DNA of 64,000 nt. It comes from Liolophura sinensis (taxonomy: Eukaryota > Mollusca > Polyplacophora > Chitonida > Chitonidae). Positions 49,612-60,100 of the stretch are shown here, piece by piece. The DNA is taken from NCBI RefSeq assembly GCF_032854445.1, contig NC_088302.1, positions 47,218,521-47,282,520 on the forward strand, given 5' to 3'. A model generated the notes under the pieces. The model was given only the letters and a program-made list of their open reading frames with translations. It was not told the origin of the DNA and searched no databases. Numbering within the stretch: position 1 is the stretch's first letter; the number at the start of each line of letters is the position of its first letter. A program made the position numbers and the translations under genes.

Positions 49612-52600
49612 ATGGCGGCAGTTACAAGAGACTTTTGTTGGCGATTACCAAAAATTGTAAGTAATTCTTTAAGGCGCGGATCATTCCTCTTGTTTTTAGT
49701 TGACTGATGAAAGTATATTGGGCACAAATAAGTTTAGTCGCCTGTCGGAAATTTTCCACGTCAGGTGACAACCACATTTAAACCTAAAAATTCTGTGGCC
49801 CCCGCGTCTTCATCAGTTCACCCATAATTCATTCAACTTCCAGCAGCCCAATTGCGGAATGTAACTCTGAAATCGATCAACACGAAGAATCACTGCTTCT
49901 TATGTGTCGGATCGACGGTAAGCCACATTTACCGCATCTTCACACGCACATAGTCAATGCCACTGCCTCATTCAAATATTCCATGATATAGTCTGTGTGG
50001 TTTGCTCAGCTGGAAGAAGAAACCCTATCACGTATCTGTGATCCAAATGTAAATAGATTTCTTAATTATTTGAACGGATGTCGCTTTTTTCAGAAAGTTT
50101 GAGAGCCATGCTGGCAGATTCTTTTTTAGCATGCGCAGAAATTGATGTATTGTCATAGTCGGGCTTGATGAAGCCCAAATCACCTAAACACCATGTGCAC
50201 AAGTTCACCCATGTAAAGGTTTGAACTTGTAAGTAATGTCGAGGATGAGCATGGAGGAAGGAATGGCTTGAGATGGAGTGATAAAGTTTGGTGTTGCATG
50301 ACTACCATATCGCTATGGCACACTAACTGGGACAAAAACGTTCCTTCTTGTTTAAAAACTTTAGGTATGAAAAATAAGTGGCATAGCTGTTAATTATGCA
50401 TCACCAATGTTTTTCATGGCAGGCTGAAAGTTATATCTCTATTTAACTATGGAAGTGTTCTTGGCTGTGACAATACTTCAGAATAACAAAGATCGCCACT
50501 GCCAAGCTTTCTCAGTTATATGTCAGATTAGCACCATGTTTGATGGGCATCAGAGCCCGAAATAACACGGTATGTTTACAGGAATTATTTTTGTTACTCT
50601 TTAGGCCCATGTCAGACTTGTTTCTTGAATGTAGAGTGCCAGCTTGAAAGTCAGATGAAACCGCCACAAGGTACATGTAGATTAGTATAGGACAGGTCTC
50701 AGATCATCGTTGGCGTCTGCGTCATTCATAATATGACAATATAACAATCGTCTGAGGCGTCTCAAATGAAATTTCAAGAATCAAGTCTTGTGTCCCGCTC
50801 TCCAGCATTAACAGGCGTACTGTAGGATGGCTAAACTCTACTCAGTGTATTTTGTTGATGTCTGTGGTAGAGTTTGCTTTCTGGATTTTTCTAAAAAGTC
50901 TATACATGTACATCTACATCAAAAATAGTTCACTTAAACAATGGCATCCAGCATTGCATTGGAAAGATATCTAGCTGAGCCTGAGTAAAACCCCACAACT
51001 ATGTGCATGTTGCTGACAGACATTCCCATGTACAACCAGAGAGGGAACCAGCATGAGCTGAATTTTAATTCACAGCCAACGCATTGTTGGGAGGTTCCTG
51101 AGTCATTGTGCTGTATTAACACACTAAGCATCTCCTATGAATATTCAATTTGTTGATACAATTTTATGTCAACTTTTAAATCTTACTTGACTTTTAATAC
51201 TCCATTGAACTCTTGGCATTTTGTGTTAGTTTAAACAAAGTAAAAGAGAGTCAGGACTGTCATGGTTGATTATTTGTTTCTCTGTGTATGATGTTTTGAG
51301 TGATTGACTTAGGGTCTCTTATTGTTTTTTAGGAACTCCATGCTCATTTGAGTGGTTCATTGAGTGACAGGACGCTAGAAACATTACTGAAACAAAGAGG
51401 AGCCTGCTGTCCAAGTAAATCCCAACTGATAATAAAAGAGGGACACTCAGACACCTTGGAAGAGTTAGTGTTGATAGACATATATTCTTTGAACACTTGT
51501 TAGAGAGAAAAATTTTTTAAAGATGTACTATTAAGTTGTGGAACGGCTATATTTCTTTTATATTTCTTAGTCTAGTGTACACCTTTTTTATTTATTTATT
51601 TATTTGATTTGTGTTTTATGCCGTACTCTAGAATATTTCACTTAAATAACGCAGCCAGCATTATGGTGGGAGAAAACATTACGCTGCGCTAGTGCGCTAA
51701 CCAACCCTGCCACCTGTTATATTAAACTCAGATGATTGATGTAATAGTAGACTGTATCTATATTTGTAGTTTTAAAGCCCTACGCAGTTTCTTTGGCATG
51801 ACATTGACATCATTTTATGCACTGAGGTAGCACTTATAGCCAACACTGCTACAGGTAATATAGCTGGCCAACTACATTACATGTGGATGCAACCTAGGGC
51901 GAGAGAGCAGGAAGTGAACAGGTGCCCACATTGGTCAAAGGAATTAGGCAGATATCTTTGGCAGCAAAACTTAAATTCATTAGTAATACCAACTATGCAT
52001 TATTATAGTTAATTATATGATTTGATGGTTGAAATCTGATTATTTCTATCTTTTCCATTCAGGGTGTTCATGAAGTTCAGAAAGATCCATGAGGTCACTG
52101 GTAGTGCAGACGCTGTCTACAAGGTACATGTACATGGTTTATACAAAGATGTGATCAACCACATTGACTCATGGACTGGTGTGTGAAGCACAGCTCAGTG
52201 TACCATTACAAAGGTGTGAGTGTATAGAGGATATTGCATAGTGTAGGTTGAATATAGGTACCATAAATATTGCAATGTGAGAGGCAGAAATGAACTCACT
52301 TGTGAGAGGTACGTGTAGAAGTGATAACTCACTTGTAAGAGGTGCATGTAGAAATGATATCTCATTTGTGAAAGGTACATGTAGAAATGATAACTCACTT
52401 ATGAGAGGTACATGTAGAAATGATAACTCACTCATAGGTTTTCATTTCTTCCTTTCACCAGGGCAATATTTATTGTATTCAACCTTCACTGTGTGATATT
52501 CCATTCATACTTTGATAATATGATGATTTTGTGTATTTGAAAGTTTTTATAATGAATGTTTTACATGTACATGTAGCTGCAGGCTTTCATGTCGCCTAGG

Positions 52601-55600
52601 GTGACGTAGAACATGACTTCTGTGACGTTGTGTCTTTTTGCAGGACGTAGGAATGTTATAGTTGACTAAACTTGTATAATGATGTCATCTGGCTGAGCTC
52701 GAATTAGAAGGCATAAAACAATATGTTTCTTTTTTTTGATGTCATGGCATTTGGGTGGGCATTATCAAAAGGTAGTAACAAAAGTGGTATCTAACTGGAT
52801 GATCACTTTTATCAGTTATGAAAAATTCACCTTCGTATAAATATGAAATACTAAATTATATGTGTATGGTTATGTTGAGCAAGTAACATGTTGTTAATAT
52901 TCTGTTGTATATGTATTGACTTTACAAGAAAATGTCAAGTTAAATCCTTTGGCATTGTGAATATAGATGCGAGTTTTGTCCTGATGCAGGTCTTATTTAC
53001 TCATTGCATAAACCAGTCTACCAATGAAACCTTGGTTTGCCATTTGTTAAGTATTTTTGCTGGAATGCAAGCGTAGAATGCAGAAATGCCCTTTCAGCAC
53101 AATGAAACACTTATTTTCATCAACCTGCCACTAATGAGGTCATGTAAATCAAATTTCCTATACCCTAAGCTACATCTGTTAAAGGATTAGTGTCCAGATT
53201 TATGATTTATTCATAATTAAGCTACACCTGTATATATTGATTATATATTGATTGAGTGTAAAAAAAAAATTGAAAAAATGTACATTAATCGAGTAATATG
53301 GCTCTTAAAAACACTAAATAATGAGGCTGGTTTTAGGCATTTTTTCCACCAACCCTCGGTAATCTCTGCCAAATTATGCTATACAAGTCTAACCTTCAGG
53401 AGCTGTCAGAGTAGTGCCATTTTAGTTCACTGTTTAGTGCTACAGGAGTGAGAGCAAGCATTTTGCATTTGTCCAAGAAATGGTTTGCTGCTCAGCTTAC
53501 GGTTGTAAAACCAGGTTGTCGAAGAACCTTGAAGTTGGTTTTTGCAAGTTTCCAGATGATTTGGTCCCCAGGAAGGCATGGATTTACTGCACAAGATGGA
53601 AAGATTTTGTACCCACCCAAAACAGCCGTATCTTTTCTCGTCATGTGATACCTAAAAGCTACGAGAGGAATACAGCTGAAATTCCAGAACAACACTTGCA
53701 CACAGTAGTTATAAAATATTATTAACTGAACTAAAAACTGATAGATACTAAATCTCTGTACACTTAACACCAACGTCCACATGGTACATGTATTTATATT
53801 GTGTGCCTCTACAGGGCATATTATATGCACCTATAGGCATAAAGCTAATGTGTACCAGTTAGTGTTGCCAGTGTGGTTGGAAATGCCTGGACAAAGATTA
53901 AATTTAAGTCTGAAAACTCGGAATCTAAAGTCTGGCCAAAGATGTCAAAGTCATAAATCGGGACTTTGACGTCATCCACTATGGGTTCAGATTGATATGG
54001 TAGTATATTTACTTCTGTGTAGCTTGAACCCATCTCGAAAATCACATTGATTTGATACAAATTCCCAAATTATTTAGGCCAGGTAGACTTGGGTTGGCCA
54101 TCTGTGACATCACCTGCTGAGGAGCAACGACGTACCAGGCGGCCAGCTGGAGATTGCCTGGAGCAGTAAATCTATTGTTTTTGGTGGATTTAAAGTCATT
54201 ATTACATCTCTCAGAAGCCCTCTCCATAATATACTGTTTAAACAGGTTAGAATCTTTATAATGAAGACCAGAGGGTAAATCTGGACACTAATCCTCTGGT
54301 GTTGCTCTTTTCATGTGCAGATGTGTAGTGGTACATGTACAAATAGAATTTTTGTCTTTCTGTTCTGTTGTGTAGATTGCCTGTGATGTTATTCAAGATT
54401 TCTGTCAGGACAATGTCAAGTATTTAGAACTAAGAAGCACACCACGAGAGGTTGCCTCAGCAGGCCTTACCAAACGTAAATACATAGAGACTGTTCTGAG
54501 GGCGATTGAGGACCAGGAGAAAGCATACCCTGACATCATAGTTAAATACCTGCCATCCATTGATAGACGTCACACCATAGATAACATAGCAGACACGATT
54601 TCGTTAGCTGATGAACTAAGCAAGACCAGCTGCGGGAGAATTGTAGGAATGGACCTTTCCGGAGATCCTCTTGTAAGTTATCCTTCAGTTTGGGAGCTTG
54701 TTTTCTAAATTTTAGTACATTTTGACTGTTTTCATTACTCTTCATCCTGAAACATTTCTAGGAAATTGTGGAGATCTTTTCAGAATTTAAGGCTTTTTAG
54801 GTTTTAATTTGTAGTTACACGCCATTTTTAAAATCTTTTCCTGTTATTCTAGCCCCCCCCCCCCCCACTCCCCCAACCAAAGACAAATTAGAATGAATTC
54901 ATTAATTTTTGATGAATGGTGAATATCTGAGGAATCTGAAGAAGTTTGTCAAAAGGCCATTTTTCCTACAGACAGTGACAGACTCTTTATATGCTTGCCC
55001 CATTCCAAAACAAGCAAAAGGGTGTTATGTTTGCATGTATGATACAATGATACATTTACCATCTTTATGGTATTTTGACCATTAAGTTTTGATATGACAT
55101 AGATTGATAAGGACTGACGTCTAAAAATTTCTTTATTATATGCTTCCACTGTTGTGTTGCAGGCAGGTGATGCTAGGGACTTGTGCCCACTTCTGCTGGA
55201 TGCAAGACGCAGAGGCTTAAAGCTGGCTGTACATTTGGGAGAGGTACACAGTCTGTAAACAAGTTGTTTTTACGTGTTTATTTGAAGGGTATGTGGAAAG
55301 CATGGTTTTTATTTCTTGATTTGGAGGTTATGATGCAGCGTAACATACAAAAGTACAAAGAGGCTTGTCAGCTTTTTTCTGTGGGTGTGAAACTGGCTTT
55401 TAAACTACAGTTTTCCTAGGGCCCCAGCGGTCAGTCGGGAAATTAAGTATAGCCTGCTGTGGCGACGCCACGGATGATATCTGTCAGGATTAGATAGTCC
55501 AGCATTCCCAATGTGGTGATCAATGACGTAATTTCCGATTATGGATGGAAAATTCACCCAAAATAGAGGGAATATTAAAAATATGAAATATACTTCAAAA

Positions 55601-58531
55601 ATGAATAATTTTTTTGCACAGCTTTCTTCATTGTGCTTAAAACCATACTTCTTGTTCTATGGTACCCGTTCACGTATCCTTCACTGAGGTGAGGTGTGGG
55701 ATATGTAAGCATGTAACCTGTTACCTGTAATTTACATGTTTAAATGAACTGAAACTTCTTCCTTCACTGAGTGTTTTGGAGGTAGATTTAAGCAGTTTTG
55801 CAGCCAATCAGGTACTTACACGGGAGTCAATACTAAACACTGCTGGGGCCTGATTTTCCCTTGTCTCCTGAACCTAGGATATGCATGTAAGATCCAGTGT
55901 CTGCACACCCAAGAATTTGGTACAGTCAGTCTCGGTGACAGCTTGCACTGAATATTAATCTGATTTAGCAGTAAATTAATCTTGTTGTAAATTCTGTGTA
56001 TTTTAAATGTCATAAGATAATGCGATTTTGTACTAAAAAAAATTCACACTTAAAAATATTTGGGTGGTTAGCACGCTAGTGTAGCACACTGACCCAGGAG
56101 CCTCTCCCCAGTGCAATCTCTGTGAGTTCATGTCCAGCTCATGCTGGCTTCCTCTCCAGCTATACGTTGTTATGTATGACTATTTAACGTTTTCATGTAC
56201 TGTTAGTCTGCGGACCTTTGTGAAAGCATACCAGGCCCTGTTATATATGTACAGCGCGGACCTGGTGGAAAGCACCTTGTTCAATGCTCTGTTTATTTAA
56301 CTGGCTGTTCATTGGCTGTTAATTCTGTGTTTAAAAATAGTTGAATCCACCTGGCACGTATATAAGCTGTGTTTTCTGTGCAGAGAGGAGGGATTTTTGC
56401 TGCATCCACTGGGAGCCAGGGGAGTGTGCGACGCTCTCGTATCGAGTCCATTATAATGATATGAGCTGGTGATGCCAGTTTCATTTGGGAGGACAGATTT
56501 TTATGCCGGCACCGTTTGTGTACCACAGTTGTACTGATGTCTGGTTTATGTGAATTTCTGCGGAAGTCACGTTTATTGGTGTTCGGATCTTTATTATGAT
56601 TATACAGTGTTGACTGTGTAATTTGTTTAACACGCTGACCTCACCTGACCGACAAGGTCGTCAAGGACTCTAAACTGAAGTTTTCAGTTTTGCAAAGGAC
56701 GTTCGTTCTGCCACAAGGTGACATTACTCTATGTCTCTGAACAACTCGTTTGTGAGCTTCCGCGGGAGCTGTGACTGATCTAAAGTGGATTATACCTCCA
56801 TGCCTGTATTTACCCTGTGTTGTGCTCTGCGGGTGTGACGTCATTCAAAGGCTTGACTGTTCCAGTTCTGTGTAACCTGTGTACTGTGTTCGCGTTTGGT
56901 ATCCTAGCGAAGTACCGGACGGGGACAATTTGTGACTTGTGTGAATTGTGTGTTTGTCCCATGGTCTTTACGTTGGATCTCCTGGAATTCGTTCCTTGGG
57001 GTGCAAAGGTGAACTGGAAACTTTTAAAGACCGGTAATACTGATGTGTATGTTTTTTATGTTGTTGTTGTTGAACTGTCTGTAAAACTGTACGTCTCATT
57101 TTATATATAAAGCATTGTTTACATTGTAATATTGAGGCACTGAGTCTGTTTTCTGTTGCTGTTTTCAATACCGTAACAACGTGGGAAGATCTGCCTGCAG
57201 CCCGCAGATGGTTGTGGGTTCCCATGGGCTGTGCTCAGTTTCCTCCCACCATAATGCTAGCTGCTGTTATAGTAAGTGAAATACATCATAGTGAGTACGA
57301 CCTAAAACTCCAATCAAATAAATAAAATAAATAAATAAAAATGTTTGTGCAAGTTGTGGCCAAAAGAGTTCCCAGAAAAGATGTGAAATATGAAGTGGTA
57401 TGGTGTATGTTGTCGTGTTATGAAGACAGTTTGTGTTCATCTTGTCTGATGATAATCATATGTTAAATAGGTCATCTTATTTACAGATACAAAACCCTGA
57501 GGACAGTTTAGAGTTACTCAAGGTCATACCAGACAGAGTGGGTCATGGGACATTCTTACACCCAGAGATGGGAGGCTCACAGGAGATGCTGGAGCTCATG
57601 CTCAAACACAGTCTGCCATTAGGTAAGAATCAGCTTCTACAGGTAAGTTTGTATTATATATATTATATTTTATTTGTTCTTGAACTTGCCTGGTGGGTGT
57701 GGGACCTATATGTTCAGTCAAGCGTTCTCGTGGCTTCGGTGTTTATGAGTTTAGTGTCGTTGTGCATAGGGTCTACATTCCGGAAATATCTGTTGGTGTT
57801 GTAAACGTGTTTATGTGTACGATCAAACCATCCAGAATTTTCTTTACTTTAATCTATAAATGAGCGACAAAGTTGTGAAAACGCAGTCATTTAATCAAGT
57901 CCACTTGAGAAGATAAATAAATAAATAAAGTAATTGTTTTATTTCCTGCAGAATTGTGCCTGTCTTCCAATGTGAAGGGTCAGACAGTGAAGGGGTTTGA
58001 TCAGCATCACTTCCAGTATTGGTTTCAACATGGTCACCCTGTAACTTTTGCTGTAAGTATCATCAAATTTCAAAATTTTTGTTATTTTTTTTATCCTAGG
58101 ACAACATTTTAATGCAAAATGGAAAAGCACAATAGCCAGCTGATGATGATGATGTACTGATTTGTGTTTTGAACAGAACTTTACTGTAAGCATGTAGAGT
58201 AAAAGTACTTGAACATTACCATTCCAGAACAATGTGTTTTATTTCTCTGGTATTGTTTTGGAGAGTTTGTGATAGTTCCTGTCACATGTATTTGCTTGTA
58301 TTCTTGCAGACTGATGACAAAGGTGTTTTTTCAACTTCTCTGTCTGAAGAATTCCACATTGCTGCTCAGACCTTCAGTTTGTCAAAGGAACAACTCTGGA
58401 ACATTTCTCTTCAGACTGTGGACTACATTTTTGCAGATGAAAAGACCAAAGAGTATTTAAAAGAGAAATGGTTTTCTTCTAAGCAAAAAGCTGAATTATT
58501 TTCTGGAGACAGTTATCAAATTAAATACTGA
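49612..58531 (+). CDS. ADAL: N6-methyl-AMP deaminase (adenosine deaminase-like, MAPDA), complete, 8 exons, 357 aa
   Basis: Exons: 49612-49656, 51333-51463, 52063-52123, 54376-54672, 55163-55243, 57487-57622, 57952-58052, 58310-58531 (1074 nt, phases consistent). The family deaminates N6-methyl-AMP to IMP, clearing modified nucleotides released from methylated RNA/DNA. Metal-dependent ADA-fold motifs are all present: H18-A-H20 in ELHAHLSGS, YLELRSTPR, DLSGDP, H202-L-G-E205, GHGTFL (H225), ELCLSSNVK, DQHHF and T-D286-D287-K. These residues provide the zinc ligands and catalytic Glu/His/Asp of the family, so the enzyme looks functional. Human ADAL is 355 aa. The ATG lies in AAAATGGCGGC, a YY1-type initiator motif. 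A candidate AATAAA follows at 58805-58810. Confidence 0.96.
50926..51128 (-). mobile_element. Family-1 SINE, old copy lacking most of the tail
   Basis: AATGGCATCCAGCATTGCAT, CATGAGCTGAATTTTAATTC and GAGGTTCCTGAGTCATTGTG follow the family-1 order with many substitutions. ADAL intron 1. Confidence 0.7.
51586..51712 (-). mobile_element. Family-1 SINE with central deletion
   Basis: Tail and body up to CAGCATTATGGTGGGAGAAA join directly to the head ACGCTGCGCTAGTGCGCTAA. ADAL intron 2. Confidence 0.8.
52289..52440. repeat. 33-bp tandem repeat, ~5 copies, ADAL intron 3
   Basis: The unit GTAGAAATGATAACTCACTT plus ATGAGAGGTACAT repeats with few changes. Divisible by 3, so it opens spurious frames on both strands. 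Confidence 0.9.
53183..54295. mobile_element. THAP-bearing DNA transposon remnant with 20-bp terminal inverted repeats (1.1 kb)
   Basis: Perfect 20-bp inverted repeats at 53183-53202 and 54276-54295 (AGGATTAGTGTCCAGATTTA and its complement) bracket a THAP domain fragment at 53480. Weak minus-strand frames (53845-54227) lie in the same interval, with no recognised transposase core. A target-site duplication is not clear: the 8-bp flanks match only partly. The superfamily (P, Kolobok or ISL2EU) is unresolved. It is probably an internally deleted, non-autonomous copy in ADAL intron 3. Confidence 0.65.
53480..53725 (+). pseudogene. Decayed THAP zinc-finger domain inside a DNA-transposon remnant
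   Basis: The 81-codon frame starts MVCCSAYGCKTR, the usual opening of THAP domains (C-x4-C). It continues with CKFPDD, a conserved Trp in RKAW, and an SRH segment where the C-x2-H ligand pair is expected. That pair reads F-S-R-H, so the third zinc ligand is absent, and the usual HF is HV. THAP is the DNA-binding domain of P, Kolobok and ISL2EU-type transposases and of some host genes. The frame lies in ADAL intron 3 between 20-bp inverted repeats, so a transposon origin is favoured. It is not expected to bind zinc. Confidence 0.7.
56063..56167 (+). mobile_element. 5' (tRNA-like) half of family-1 SINE split by a solo LTR
   Basis: The A-box-like GGTGGTTAGCACGCTAG and B-box-like GTGAGTTCATGTCC head continues into the SINE body (GCTCATGCTGGCTTCCTC). 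It is interrupted at 56167 and resumes at 57183. The SINE's own target repeat (AAAAATATTTG / AAAAATGTTTG) lies at 56052-56062 and 57337-57347. Confidence 0.8.
56168..57178 (+). mobile_element. Solo LTR of an LTR retrotransposon, inserted in a SINE
   Basis: This 1011-bp segment begins TGTTATGTAT and ends ATACCGTAACA, i.e. TG...CA ends with a short inverted terminal match. It is flanked by the 4-bp direct repeat ACGT (56164-56167 and 57179-57182). It contains a TATATAAG promoter-like motif at about 56359 and no internal retroviral genes, which fits a solo LTR left by recombination. The 4-bp duplication suits Gypsy-type elements, but BEL/Pao cannot be excluded. Orientation is inferred from the TATA motif. 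It lies in ADAL intron 5 and is younger than the SINE it splits. Confidence 0.75.
57183..57336 (+). mobile_element. 3' half of the same family-1 SINE
   Basis: The sequence resumes as GTGGGAAGATCTGCC and runs through TTTCCTCCCACCATAATGC to the AATAAA-rich tail. It is contiguous with 56063-56167 once the LTR is set aside. Confidence 0.8.
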
Positions 58532-59848
58532 ATTTGACATTTCCTTACAGATTACAATTGGTGCAGTGGCACAGAGTTATGCTGTGTAAGTATACTGCGT
58601 ATATATGATCATTTAATCACATGGGCAAAATTACCATAATGCTGAGTTGGAAAATTAGATGTTGGATATTAATAATTTCCTGGATGTATTTTCTGACAAT
58701 GGTAGTGTTCAAAGAAGTACTAAAAAGACTTTTGTTTATGTATACTGTTTATAACAAGAGGCCAACTAGTCAGCCTGTTGTTGTCTGTTGTAAAGTCATG
58801 CCATAATAAATCATTTTATCTTATACCAATTACACCTTATTTTAACTAAGGTGCTTATTCATTTGTTGTAGTGTTTTGTCACAATTTTGTTGTTCAGCTC
58901 TTTAGTAAAACGTTATGAGCTTACAGAAAACGGTTGCTTATTGTTCTTTGTGAATGATTAATTGCTTTGTAACATAAAAATATTTACGTCATATACTGCT
59001 CGTATGTCTCTCCAGTTCTGTGACAGGTTGGGGTGTCGTGTTTAAGATCTGTCGCGTATCATATTAAAGCTGTTGCGCCTTCCTGCCGTAATTGCATACC
59101 ATATAATGGTTGAAACCAAAGTAATTGTAGGGTAACGTAATTTTGTCTCCGAGATATCATCATAGAAGGGAAGTAACTCTATATGATCTGTGTGGTCAGT
59201 GAGACAGTCCATTGCCCATCACAAAAAAAAGAACGGCCCTGAATTATTCTTGTAAGAGTCATTCTCCAAGTGACCAAGACCATAAGGAAGATCGCCAACT
59301 ATGATGCATTGCTGCACAGTCAGGGTCATATCTGACTGCAGACAACAGCATCAGGACTTTATTGCAAACAAAAAAAAATTATATTGATGTCGCTGTTGTG
59401 CTGTTGTGGAATGCGTAGCACATGGTATATGAACATTTTTTCATCCCACCCAGCCCGGCTTATTGAGAACTGGGTGACGCATTGTTGTATTTACGGCTAT
59501 ACAGAAACAACAAACTTATTCTTGATGTAGGCTACAGTATGTCTTGCTTATTTCTTGACTTGTTTCAGGTGTTACGCCGTTTACAATAATACAGATCGGC
59601 AGTCAAAGTAATGGTAGAAGGAAACCTTGCTGAACTCATTTGAAATCGCTCATCGTCGTGCATTTGGCAGACGTTCGGATATAAAGTCGAAGCCAAATCA
59701 ACTAGAGCTGAGATCGAAGAACGTCATTCGTCTATGGACAAGGAACCGATTCCACAAAAATTACCTTACTAGAAATGGATAAAGACTTCAGTTCGCGGTA
59801 CTAAAAATTAAGATTTGTGACAAGGTTTTAAATTTTGACAATTCAAAA
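58532..59848 (+). other. ADAL 3' UTR and downstream spacer
   Basis: AATAAA at 58805-58810 is the first plus-strand polyadenylation hexamer after the ADAL stop. Beyond it, only a degenerate family-1 SINE fragment was noted near 59568-59660 (GTTACGCCGTTTACAATAAT). Confidence 0.45.
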
Positions 59849-60100
59849 ATGGCTTTGTGGAATCGGCTTCTTTCCGTAGGAGCGAATCCGAGGCCTTGTA
59901 AGACTGATTCGTTTATACGTAAGAGATATGTATTGCTCTGTATAGCTCTACTTCTTGTTTTGTCAGAAGTGTGGTGTCAAATGTGTACCACACTTGCTGT
60001 TCCCACAACTTTCATCAAAGTTCCCAGTATTTTGACACCGGGTCAGTTAATTTATTCAATTTTGGAGGACTGTGTATGTGGTAAAATTCTTAGCGTCTAG
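59849..60100 (+). CDS. Possible first coding exon with a signal-peptide-like segment, unrecognised
   Basis: An ATG with an A-rich context (AAAAATGG) opens an 83-codon frame. Residues ~27-43 (YVLLCIALLLVLSEVWC) follow a basic R-K-R and resemble a signal peptide or signal anchor. After TTLAVPTTFIKVPSILTPG the sequence has a plausible donor (CCGG/GTCAGT near 60042), which would make the remaining residues intronic. No downstream exon was identified before the window ends. It could be the 5' exon of a secreted or membrane protein continuing beyond 64000, or a chance frame. Confidence 0.25.
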   Translation: MALWNRLLSVGANPRPCKTDSFIRKRYVLLCIALLLVLSEVWCQMCTTLAVPTTFIKVPSILTPGQLIYSILEDCVCGKILSV

